The notes beneath the pieces were generated by a model. It searched no databases. It saw only the letters and a program-made list of their open reading frames with translations, and was not told the origin of the DNA. Positions 23,981-33,595 of a stretch of 42,259 nucleotides of DNA are shown piece after piece. This DNA comes from Poteriospumella lacustris (lineage: Eukaryota > Sar > Chrysophyceae > Chromulinales > Dinobryaceae): assembly GCA_008000375.1 (NCBI GenBank), contig SMOI01000001.1:357551-399809 (forward strand), written 5' to 3'. Both the position numbers and the translations under genes were made by a program. How positions within the stretch are numbered: the stretch's first letter is position 1; every line of letters starts with the position of its first letter.

Positions 23981-24988
23981 ATGAATACTAAGAAGATGTC
24001 TGATATTCTGTTTGGTACGATTGAAACCTTCCATGGTGCGAGACCTTGGGGTAGATTCCTTGACGCTGGCACTGGAGTGCATTCCATCAAGTGGGTGCAA
24101 ACTCTTTCAACAACTGGCTGGACGGCCATCACAGCTGACAATGCTATGCGCAATTCTATGCTTAACGATGCTTCCGTTTCGAGAAATTTGCGTCCCCAGG
24201 ACCAATTATTGGTTGGAAACTGGATGAACGATAAGTTCATCGAATCGTTGGGCAAATTTGATACAATCTTGGCTGATTACTTGATTGGTGCTGTCGATGG
24301 GTTTTCTCCATATGAGCAGGACGTAATTGTCAGCAGGTATAATGGGGGGACTTCCGTGACAAAGAATGTTGAGCTAACATCTATTCTCCCCATAGACTGA
24401 AGGAACACTTGACGCCTCAAGGACGCCTTTACTTCATTGGAATGAACCCAATTCCTGACGAAATCACTCCTCCTGGCAATATTATTTCTGAAATTCGGCG
24501 TGCTCGCGACGCCTGCATTCTTTTGGGTGGCCATCGTCCGTACCGAGAGTTTCCGGTCTCGTGGATGAAGAGACACGTCGAAGGCGCGGGTATGGTTGTC
24601 ACCAATTCAAGTAATTTCACCATCATGCACACAGAAGATTCAGCGTTACGCCAAATTCGGGTTGCGAAGTCAAAGTTGGACCTTATGCGTGACGAGCACT
24701 TGCGAAGGGGAATGGAAACGTATTTGCTCGATTTGGAGTACGTTATTTTATGAGACTTCTGTCGCTACGTGATGAATACAACAAGCTAACACCCGTCTTT
24801 TCCCTTTGTACAGACGAAGACTCAAAGTAGTGGTCAAGGAAGCTGGTGGGCGTATTCCCATGTCCTTCGACTATGTCATGTCGGTCGAGTTAGCTGGCGC
24901 CAATACCACCGCCGAGCCTGAGAAGACTCAATGTGACGCTGAAACACCAGTTGCCACCTCCGTTGATGCCTCCACCAGTGGCCCATAA
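23981..24988 (+). CDS. Class I methyltransferase-like protein
   Basis: Exons 23981-24336, 24396-24737 and 24814-24988 give 290 residues with consistent phases. A glycine-rich SAM-binding motif I (GRFLDAGTGVHS) starts near residue 27, followed by an acidic strand end (AITADN) and a later FDTILADYLIGA strand resembling motif IV, then HLTPQGRLYFIGMNP like motif V. The second half has an Arg-rich helix and a C-terminal RIPMSFDYVMSVEL segment before a disordered tail. Substrate cannot be inferred. A second in-frame ATG lies at 23996. The tail is Thr/Ala-rich and ends 106 bp before the convergent UTP7 gene. Confidence 0.7.
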
Positions 24989-25094
24989 AACAGACATGTA
25001 AAAGCCCCAGATTGTCATTAAACAGAAACAACCAACCAAATGCTCACTAATTACACGTTCGACAAGAGAAAGGGGCCTATGTCTCTGGGGATGA

Positions 25095-26896
25095 TTAGGC
25101 TGAACTAGATCGCGCAAACCGCGCCAACGCGGTGCCTGCATTGTCCAGCTTCTCAGCGGCTTTACGCTGCTCCACCGCAGCTTTCTTTGCTTCTCGGAAC
25201 TTGATGATTTGTTCATCGACCACATTCTTCTGACGGCGACGCAAACGGGCCGAGATTTTGTTGCGACCACGCTTCCGATCCTTGTCCTTCTTCTCCTTGC
25301 CGTTGCCTTTCGGTGCATAGATATCGCTCTGCTCTTGCGACAATGCGGCCGCATTCGTATCAATACCTCCAATGAAATTCGAATCTACAAAACGGAATCA
25401 AATCAAAGGTAGCCAGATTAGTCGAGTACAGAACAAACGACAACGGGGGAAAGGACACCGTACCTAGCGAAATCATATCAGGAGATAGCTTGTTAAGTAG
25501 ACTCTGAACCTCAGCCTCACGTCGTTGCTTCGTAGTGAGGAAAGGATTTGCTTCAAACGAGTCGAAGTTAGGTTCACCAGTTCCGGGAGCAATGTAGGTG
25601 GTGACACCATGAGTGTGGCCGACACACAACACATCTTCCAACGGGCGGAATGCAACCGAGGCCACTGCGACACGAGATTGCAAGGCACGCGATGAGGCAG
25701 TGATACCACCACCAGACGACAACGCTGCATTGGGAGTACCCAGCTCATAATTTAAGTAGGTCACATCGTAAGGTCGAGTAAACGCATCACGTAGCAATTG
25801 TACTTTGCGACCCATACCCACCGCCAACACACCTCGCTCCGAAATATCCAACGAGTTTCCGGGTCGTTCCAATCGAAAACTGTGCAAATGGTCCATTTTG
25901 CGAAGATCCCAGATCTTCATGAATCCATCCAATCCAGTGGTAGCCATGTAGTGCCCCTCGCGGTCAATTGCGATATCGGTGAGCGGAGATTTGTGGCAGA
26001 AGATACTGGCCAGCGCTTTGCCCGTCGTAGGGGCCCACAGAGTGACAACGCCATTGGAGTGACCACAGTGCATCACAGCATTGTGCGGATTTTGCTTTAA
26101 AATTGAGCATGGTCCATGTCCCATCTGTTGGCCAGAAACAAACTCTCCCGTTGAAACATCATGCCACCGAATGTGACCACTATGACCGGTTGACACCAGC
26201 AAATAGTGATATGGCAAGAAGTCTAACTTGAGGGGGCGATCGTGACGCTTCATGCAGTGAATTTCAATTCCGTTCTTGTCATAAATATATACATGCTGGC
26301 GCTGAGCCGCGGCGAAAAGAGTATCGTTGTGAAGATAAGTGACATCGTGGACATCCTGCTGAAGCTGTAGTTCGGTCACGATTTCCATATTGTGACAGTC
26401 GTAGCTAGCCACATGCCCCCTTCGGCCTCCGAACAGTAGATATCTGTTGAGATCAACGAGTCAGACATACGATTATCGGATCAGTATGTACAAGAATTCG
26501 ACTGGGGCGATACCTTCCGTTTCTGGAGTAATTGACCGAGTATGGACCGAATTCCTGCAGTTGAAAGTTGAACGCGTTTCTTGATGTGTTGATATCAACA
26601 TTCTGGACAATTTCTTGATGCTTCAATTTGTAAATTCTCTTCGATTTGTCATCCATTTCGATTCCACCAGGATCTGACGGAAGAAGGATTTCGGCCGCAG
26701 ATGTATGACGCGCCGCGTCAACGATCTGCTCCTTTACTCGCTCCGAATTTGCCTTCGCGATTCTGGATTTGGGGGCTTTAACCTTGACATCTAAGGCTCC
26801 TCGTGCATATTTGCTCTCGGGGAGGGATAAGTCCAACTCATGCTTCTTTTTGTGACTCTTGGGAGTCTTGTCCTTTCGCTGCTTTTCAGAGCTCAT
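25095..26896 (-). CDS. UTP7: UTP7/WDR46-like SSU processome WD40 protein
   Basis: Minus-strand exons 26896-26514, 26443-25464 and 25384-25095, 550 residues. A basic N-terminus leads to [25 protein letters not shown] (the intron splits the Arg codon), then a propeller with repeats such as HDVTYLHNDTLFAAAQ, STGHSGHIRWHDVSTGE, MHCGHSNGVVTLWAP and MATTGLDGFMKIWDLR. After it comes the family-typical stretch with PGTGEPNFDSFEANPF, then TKQRREAEVQSLLNKL and a Lys/Arg-rich tail (KKDKDRKRGRNKISARL). This is the U3 snoRNP/SSU processome component needed for 18S rRNA maturation in the nucleolus. Length and order match the family. Confidence 0.93.
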
Positions 26897-27285
26897 TTCC
26901 AAATCGATACACTTGGGGGATGAAATGAAATGCTACGCAATCTGACCTACCAGAAGCCACTTCATCAATTTCATACCAGTTTCTATCGACAGGACCATCT
27001 CGGCTGGTGGTCAACCAGCCATTTCGCCTCTCATCTGCACAGAGTTTCCTGATCACACAAATACTAGGTACAACCTTTCACGAAAAAATGAAACGCCACT
27101 TTCTGGAGCAGCAGCGGCGGCCGAATTTTTTGGCTCTCACTCACTTTCCACTTCAGTGACCAACGTTATCCACATTTCATATTATTGCCAAGAACCCGAA
27201 CCTTTGCGATTGAAGAAATCAAAGACGTCGGTTGAATTCGTTTTGTTGTGTCATCAAGAAAGGTTTGATTGACATCGAAAGCACC
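26897..27285. promoter_or_regulatory. Shared region between divergent genes, 389 bp
   Basis: Between the UTP7 start (minus) and the following small gene (plus). A poly-T stretch (ATTTTTTGG near 27125) and a GCAGCAGCGGCGGCC run near 27108 are the only visible features. No TATA element or known motif could be assigned. Confidence 0.4.
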
Positions 27286-27942
27286 ATGAGCTATCCAGTG
27301 TTCTCTCCCAAGCCTCAACTCGATCACGATCGTGTTAAGGCGGCCCTGAAGGAATTCTATTCCATTCACAACGCGTCTCGAATATCATCCATTGATACGA
27401 TCGTGGAAAGTTATTTCGGGAAAGAGGTCGAATTGCTGGAAGAGTTGAAAAAGAGATATAAAGTCGAGTTTGAACCCTTCGACAAAATCATCAACGAATA
27501 CAAAGCTAGCTTCCCAGGGGGAATTCCGCCAGCAGAAGTACCCCAATCTCCTGATTCAAATGCAAGTGATCCTTCCAATGTGCCATCCAGTAGCTCTACT
27601 TCATCCGCAGCAGCGGCCGCTTCTCGAGGTTTAGCAGGCCTGGGACTGTCAACGATCACGGACAAGTTGATGAATGGGGTGAACTGGAAAGGTTTTACGT
27701 TGGATCCCTCTGTCCTTGGTGCTTCAACAGCGGTGACTGGCGATTCGAAGAAAGACGCGGAGGTAGCGGATGAGACAGTTGCCATTGTAAGAAACCGCTG
27801 ACACTGTAGTTTATGACTGATGACGCCTGATGATGAGAATGATTGTCATTTGAAGGATTTCGTTGCTCTTGCCAAGGAAACGGGCCACCCATCGGAATTA
27901 CTTATGGAACTTCACAGAGCTATCGAAATTAACACGGCGTAA
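27286..27942 (+). CDS. Small acidic protein with FY...ELLEELKKRYKVE motif
   Basis: Exons 27286-27786 and 27856-27942 give 195 residues. The intron begins GTAAGAAA and ends TTGAAG; without it the frame stops after eleven bases, with it the protein continues (DFVALAKETGHPSELLMELH). Residues about 13-60 contain FYSIHNASRISSIDTIVESY and GKEVELLEELKKRYKVEF, a helical pattern I have seen in assorted protist proteins but cannot name. The middle is Ser/Ala-rich. No enzyme motif. It starts divergently from UTP7 and ends only 77 bp before the next start. Confidence 0.7.
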
Positions 27943-28019
27943 GGACCGGTTTCCTCTGCACTTCTTCTATCTTTTCATCATTAACTGTTCGTATATGTTG
28001 TATGCTGCATTGCTAAAGA

Positions 28020-29110
28020 ATGGAGAAGCAGCTTTTCCAGACTCTGCGGAGACTTGATATGCGCACGATGAATGCTACTACTACAAAACCTACCTCAAGT
28101 TCCAAGAAGGCGTCATCGGTGAATGACCGAACTACGGACGCAGCTGATGTCCCGAGTAGCCTGTTCACGGGTCGATCAGAGGACAGTCTCAAAGCTGAAA
28201 TATGTGAACTACGAGATTTGGTGGATTGCATGCGTGATTTTGTTGTAGAATCCGCAAAGGTTAGTGTTGACTCAAAGAGCTTCGGTATTGATCGGTTTTT
28301 TAATTCAACGTGGGGTGAATATGACAGAGACCGGTACGGCGGAAAGAGGTTGCAACAGACTCGAAAGAGGTTCCAAACCAAACCGATGCTTCTGAAATCT
28401 CTCCAGAATCATCCGCACCTCAAGAGTCTGCAGAGAAAGCTATACAACAGGAGCAAGAACGAAGCTTTGTCGTTGACTCGACCTCATTGCAGCAGTTGGA
28501 ATCGATGAAATCGTCGCTCACGATCAATTGGAAAGAACAAGGTAAGACGGAAAGATCCATCGCAAACAGATAGCTTGCTTCGTGTAACCCTATTCTTTGG
28601 CCAGATGATCTTCGACTGCAAATCAGCGAATTGAAAACCGAGACGACATTGCTGAAACAAGCGATCGTAGAGCGCGATGCCTTGTTGAGCAGTCGAGATG
28701 ACACGATATGTGCATTGCAGTTGGAAATCAAGGAGTTGCGAGAGCAGGTGGTTGTATCGCAGCGATCGAAAGTCGAATTAATCGAAATCAATGACGCGAA
28801 GCTCAGAGGCATGGAGCAGCAATGCCTAGAGCAAATAAAGGTCATGGAAGAGCAGTGTCTGTTGGAGCGTGAGGATGCCTTGGGCCAATTGGCCAGCGTC
28901 GCGGAAATTCAACAAACTTGGCAAGCTGCCCTGTCACAAGAAGCACAAACAGAGATCGTTCGCCTGCGAGTCGAGCTAGCCAAAGCTCGACGTCAAGAAT
29001 CGCAACGGGAACGAGAAGTCGCATTTCTGCAGCGGCAACTCACCGAGGCCGCAAAGCAATTGGCGCAATATGTCGTAGACTCGGAGGATGTCGACGGAAG
29101 TCACGAGTGA
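28020..29110 (+). CDS. Coiled-coil protein, function unknown (3 exons)
   Basis: Exons 28020-28259, 28328-28541 and 28605-29110 total 960 bp, 319 residues; phases agree. The first 70 residues are Ser/Thr-rich, the second exon encodes a Glu/Ser/Gln-rich linker (the unspliced frame would instead give a short basic peptide), and residues about 150-310 form a long coiled coil (LRLQISELKTETTLLKQAI; LQLEIKELREQVVVSQRSK; REREVAFLQRQLTEAAKQL). No further domain is seen. A structural or tethering role is likely but the partner is unknown. Confidence 0.7.
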
Positions 29111-29537
29111 GTATGATGGGTATTCCAGACGTTTCATTCCACAAAGAGAGCATGACAACGTAGACCTTCAGATTATTAGAGCTACGATACAGCGGTACCA
29201 TATCTATCAAGTACGAGAGAGTGTGTCGTTGTAGTTGCAGTACTCTCGTTGACTGGTAATTTCTGCGGTTTCTATTTGTTTTCCGTTTGTATGACTTGTC
29301 TTTGGACGGGTTTCTTTCTCATGAGATGCTGGTCACTGATGAATAGACGCTGCCGCCATCAAGTCAGCGGTGAGGCACAAATGCGAACTACTGACGCGAT
29401 CAAAGTGTAGATAGAGAAGTCAAAAAGTTATTTACAATGCAACATATACGTTGTCGAGACAAAAGATTCTGTTATACTGGGGAACAAACTGAATAAAGCA
29501 AAGCAAACGAAGACAAAAAAGCCAAATGGCAAAGAAC
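29111..29537. other. Convergent intergenic region, 427 bp
   Basis: Between the stop of the coiled-coil gene (plus) and the stop of the following minus-strand gene. Contains GAATAAAGC near 29491, a possible polyadenylation-type signal on the plus strand. No open frame or RNA gene was recognised. Confidence 0.5.
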
Positions 29538-30305
29538 TTATTCAATAGACTCTTTGCGTGCTGAGGTGGATTCATGGGGAAGCTCAGTCATCGCGAAGGC
29601 ACCTCCAGACGGACCAGGAATCCAAGATCCATAGGAGTACAACCATGAACGAGAAGATTGAACACTATTTTTGCCAGTTGGCGGGATTCGTCGGTCGAAG
29701 GTATGAGACTGAATCAATCCTTCGTTGTTGACACCAAACCGAAAGTAACCCTCCCATAAGGCACTTCGGGTCCCATCCGAACCGTATACTTGGACAGAGT
29801 CGGGCAGCACGACACTCACCAGGCATTGAATCTCACGATAGTCTTCCAAGTATTCGATCTTTCGGATTCGAATACTTGGGCGGATGGAAGAAAGGCTTGC
29901 TGCCAAGCACAAGGATTTCACTGCTGCCGAATAGACCGATTTTTGCAGGACAATTCTGTTTCTGCTGGTATCGGAAACACAAATAGCACATGCAAATATC
30001 GAAAAGTCCAATGAAGAGTCATGGAAGATGTTTGGGAGCTGCAATTTGATAGTGTCAACGGCCTTTCCGACATTGAGAATGAACTTGCGGCGGTCCGGGT
30101 CTTCCTCATGGAGATTGGTGCTTCCATCCTTTGATCGATCCATTCTGGAAGATTTCAGACTGTTTTCCAAAAATATTGGATTATTTTCCCAGAATGCTAA
30201 TGCATAGTGGATCCCCGGTCCAGCAATCCGACCCACGGGAAAATTCAATTTACTTGCACGACGCAAATTGGCTGAGGAAAAAGTCTTTAACAAGAAAATC
30301 AGCAT
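29538..30305 (-). CDS. Orphan protein, possible organelle-targeted
   Basis: Single-exon minus-strand frame of 255 residues from ATG at 30305. The N-terminus is hydrophobic and basic without acidic residues (MLIFLLKTFSSANLRRASK), as in mitochondrial or plastid leaders; an alternative start is the internal Met before DRSKDGSTN. The C-terminal half (IRKIEYLEDYREIQCLVSV; WEGYFRFGVNNEGLIQSHTF) has the alternating strands and the GLI..H.FDR ending seen in some NTF2-fold and DUF2358-like proteins, but I cannot confirm membership. The tail is Ser/Pro-rich. Divergent from the ammonium transporter gene. Confidence 0.6.
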   Translation of the reverse strand: MLIFLLKTFSSANLRRASKLNFPVGRIAGPGIHYALAFWENNPIFLENSLKSSRMDRSKDGSTNLHEEDPDRRKFILNVGKAVDTIKLQLPNIFHDSSLDFSIFACAICVSDTSRNRIVLQKSVYSAAVKSLCLAASLSSIRPSIRIRKIEYLEDYREIQCLVSVVLPDSVQVYGSDGTRSALWEGYFRFGVNNEGLIQSHTFDRRIPPTGKNSVQSSRSWLYSYGSWIPGPSGGAFAMTELPHESTSARKESIE

Positions 30306-30694
30306 TTTCCTTGGGGATACAGCGTAACAATTACGAACTGTAAATGGCTGCTAAAAGTGGCGGTCAGTGTTTCTGATGTGCATTGTGCATCAAAGAATAT
30401 TCGACGGAGGGAACAGCGGATGTGTGTGGGCCATGGGGGATACTCGTCACGTAAACGACACAACATCGAACCGACGGACAAATATCCAGCAGCGCAGAAA
30501 AAACACAAAAAACCCACGACAAAAGTAAAAAACCCACTGCACCTTGTGAACTGGAAGAGCCGGGGCCCCAACTTCCTTGGCAGTTGGTGTTTCTGTCTGT
30601 CAAAGAGAAAAAGCTGCCGAATCGTATGGAAGATTTCTTCATGGCTGTTGCATTCGCTTCTACGGCCATAACATAACCTTCTCTTACCACGAAG
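30306..30694. promoter_or_regulatory. Shared region between divergent genes, 389 bp
   Basis: Lies between the orphan (minus) and the ammonium transporter (plus). A small near-palindrome GTGCATTGTGCAT at about 30377 and an A-rich stretch (30496-30530) stand out. No nitrogen-responsive motif could be identified with confidence. Confidence 0.4.
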
Positions 30695-32242
30695 ATGTCT
30701 GAGAATTCTGGATTGAAGAAGTTTTTGGTCCTCACCACCTTTGGTGTGACTGTTGCTCTTGCTGGTAAGATTTCTGTTGCATGAAAATATACCGTCCTGC
30801 AGATTTTAACAGCTGACCGTTTGGATAGCCTTGATTGCCAGCTTGCCCGTCAACTTGCCCTCTCACCAAGATAGCCAGACTCTTGGTCCAGTTAATGATG
30901 GAGACAATGCTTGGATGATCGTTGCCACCATCCTGGGCTTGTTCTTGACCCCTGCTTTGACTTACTTGTACAGTAAGTTCGACCACTGCATTCCCGTTGA
31001 GAACTTTCTCTCATTTCGAGTTTGTATCGCCCAGGTTTGCTCCACGGCACCGACCCTGTTGAGGGCGTCAAGAATGTTTTGGTTGTGAGCAGCTTGATCA
31101 CCTTCTTGTGGGTTTTGTTCTCGTAAGTATTCCGTTTGAAACCGTTTGACACGAAACGCACTCATCCCTTGTCTTTCGAATGCAGCTTCTCCCTTGTCTG
31201 GGGCGAGGATGCCAAGGGAAATGGAGTTCTTGGATACCCCCTCACCTACCACATGTTCAAGAACCTCTCCAACCCCATCTACGCTGTGTTCGAGCTTGGC
31301 TTCGCTTTGCTCAGCGCTGGTATTGTCACCGCGTCGGTCGCGGGTCGCATTGAATTGAATGGCTTTTTGTTCTTCATTTTCGTCTGGCATCTTGTGGTCT
31401 ACGCTCCTGTTGCCCACGTCACCTGGAACCCTCGCGGTGCCTTCGCCACCAACCACATCATGGACTTCTCCGGCGCTCTCCCTGTTCACTCTCTTGCCGC
31501 ATTGACCGCCCTTGTGCTCCACGTCGTGCTTGGCAAGGATGCCATCCCCGCCTCCAAGCCTGTCGCTGAGCCTGAGAAGGCCTTGTTCTGGGCGTTGATC
31601 GTTTGGTTCTTGTGGTTCGGCTTCAACGCCGGCAAGGCCCACGCTGCCAACGCTGTGGCCTCCCAATCCATTGTCAACACCATTGCCGCCACTACCACCA
31701 GCATCATCACCAGCTTCTTCTACAATCTGATTTTGGAGAAGCCCAACAACGCTGTGAGCTTGGTCTATGCCATTTTGATTGGCTTGATCGCCATCACCCC
31801 TGCGTCTGGCTTCGTCACAGTTGGTGGTGCCATGGTCATTGCCATCTTCACTTACGGATTCACTGTTTTGATCTCTCAATTCGTTCTTGGTGAGAACGAA
31901 ACCGAGAACCAACCTTTCTCCATTGTGTCCACCCACGCCATTGCCGGTGCTGTTGGCTTCCTGTGGACTGCTATCATCAGCTACAAGTTCATCAACTCTG
32001 CTGGTGAGAATGGTCTGACCTACGGCCGTGGAACCTCGTTGGCTTACCACATCTCTTTCTTGTTGGCTCTTTGGGGCTGTGCTTCCATCTCTGTTGCGAT
32101 TATTGCTTTCATCGCCAACTTGATCTTCCCCATTGGAAACGGTGTTATTCCTCCTTCTGATGCTGCTCCCGTTGAGACCGCGGTCCCTGACGCGACTACT
32201 GAGAAGCAGGTTGAGGGTGGCTTGGAACTGAACACTGTGTAA
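30695..32242 (+). CDS. AMT: Ammonium transporter, Amt/Mep/Rh family
   Basis: Exons 30695-30764, 30829-30972, 31035-31122 and 31186-32242 give 452 residues, all phases consistent. About eleven membrane spans are visible. Family blocks: FSLVWGEDAKG, the first pore histidine His202 in LPVHSLAAL after HIMDFSGA, WFLWFGFNAGKAHAANAVAS, the block GLIAITPASGFVTVGGAMV, and the second pore histidine His351 in THAIAGAVGF. These twin histidines line the conduction path in Amt proteins. The N-terminal signal-like segment (FLVLTTFGVTVALAALIAS) is the first span; the C-terminus is cytosolic and short. Codon use is much more biased (GCC, ACC, ATC, AAC, TTG, AAG) than in neighbours, pointing to high expression. 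Expected role is uptake of ammonium at the plasma membrane. Confidence 0.95.
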
Positions 32243-32487
32243 GACGACAGTTGGCTAAGACAGTTTCCGTTAGATCCACAAATTTGATAGTTTATCCAGT
32301 GGTGGTTGTTGTAAAGCATATTTGTTTCTCAAGAGACTTTCATCATCATGTAAACGTGATCGGTATTATCTTGACCCTCAAATTAATTCCATTTTTACAA
32401 ACCCTGCCAATGTTACGGCGCACAATACATATTTACAACCTTCCGTCCGACGGACCTATCACTAGACCCAAGCCTATCAGCATCGAA

Positions 32488-33144
32488 TCAATATTTACTC
32501 GCACCAGAGGATGCGGTCACCGGCGCGGATGTGTCACTTGTCATTGCCATCGGCACCGCTGATGATGCACGTCTATCTTTTCGTCGTGCGGCGGCGCGCT
32601 TGGCCTGTCGACGGCTATCAATACCACTTTGCGATGAAATCTCTGGTAAATCCCGCAGCTTACTTTGCGCGAAAGAGGCTTCGGTGATCAGCTTCCAATC
32701 GGACAAGATACAAGAAGATATGGAGTCGCTGTCTTCCGTGTAAGTTGCGCTAGAAGATCGAGCATCATCGCTCTGCACGATCTTGATGTTCCGTAATTCG
32801 TATTTCGCCCAGACACTGGAAGGTTGATAGAGGAGAATTTTGAGCGGCTTCGTCAAATTAATTTTCTGTTTGAAATCACTGGAGGATATTTGGTGCCAAT
32901 TCTGAGCATCATTTTCATTATGTGCGCATTCCATTAGGCGGAAATTATCCACCAGAACTTTTGCGCCGTCAGGGTATTCCTGAGAGAGGGTAATTGAGGC
33001 TGTGTAAAAGTTCTGAAACACGAGAACAAAGTTGTCGGGGGCATTAGCAGGGAAGCTGACGTCAATCCATTGTCGACTGCATCTGGAACTGAGATCTTTC
33101 CGATTCAACGTGGTTTTCAGGATGATTTCACTCTGATCTGGCAT
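32488..33144 (-). CDS. NICN1: Nicolin-1-like protein (tubulin polyglutamylase complex)
   Basis: Minus-strand frame of 218 residues from ATG at 33144. Similarity to nicolin-1 is seen in WIDVSFPANAPDNF, VLVFQNFYTASITL, the LMECAHNENDAQNW segment and KILLYQPSSVWAKYELRNIK. In animals NICN1 is a non-catalytic subunit of the TTLL1 polyglutamylase complex that modifies axonemal tubulin. The frame stays open upstream to 33330, with an acceptor-like CTTGCAG ending at 33196, so an additional 5' exon is likely and the true start is unsettled. The C-terminus is a Ser/Arg/Ala-rich tail beyond the family domain. Confidence 0.8.
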   Translation of the reverse strand: MPDQSEIILKTTLNRKDLSSRCSRQWIDVSFPANAPDNFVLVFQNFYTASITLSQEYPDGAKVLVDNFRLMECAHNENDAQNWHQISSSDFKQKINLTKPLKILLYQPSSVWAKYELRNIKIVQSDDARSSSATYTEDSDSISSCILSDWKLITEASFAQSKLRDLPEISSQSGIDSRRQAKRAAARRKDRRASSAVPMAMTSDTSAPVTASSGASKY

Positions 33145-33595
33145 GGTTCCGTACAAAATCGAGATCGCTCGGCACACTCTCCCCAGAAGTCCACTGCAAG
33201 ATAAAAAAGGAACAAAGTAAAGGCAAAATACACAATGAAAAGAGAACTGCTGTTGTGCGACAATTCGAAATAGATGTTGAAATTTAATTCGCCTGTCCCA
33301 TGTCCTTCCTTGCATGGCATGGCATGGCACAAATCAAAAACTGACGTCCTTGGCCCTTCCTGCTGAGTGACGTTTCGAAACGTCGGTCGAGCGCTGACTC
33401 CACATGCTGCTGTCGTCCATCAGTCATTTAATGGTCTATCTACCATTTTTTAGCATGATATATTCTGGTACCCACCACGATTACGACCATAAACTGATAA
33501 CTCAAACGATTGAGTAACCAGGTTGATATATACAGCGTTCGATTTGTGTAGGAAGGGGTCAGAAACAAGAACCTTGGACAACAACAACAACAACA
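33145..33595. promoter_or_regulatory. Divergent upstream region, 451 bp
   Basis: Between nicolin-1 (minus) and the NOP2/Sun gene (plus); the first 190 bp may contain an extra 5' nicolin exon. GGCATGGCATGGCATGG at about 33316 is a short tandem repeat, and GTGACGTTTCGAAACGTC near 33368 holds a perfect palindrome (GACGTTTCGAAACGTC). The leader just before 33596 is (CAA)n. Confidence 0.5.

Noticed and set aside
30962-32050. 362-codon minus-strand frame inside the ammonium transporter
   Set aside because: Hydrophilic, no family resemblance, and the opposite strand is a clear Amt protein; explained by codon bias.
33196-33330. 38-40 bp intron joining an upstream ATG to nicolin-1
   Set aside because: All other introns seen are about 59 bp or longer; the acceptor is plausible but the donor is not settled.
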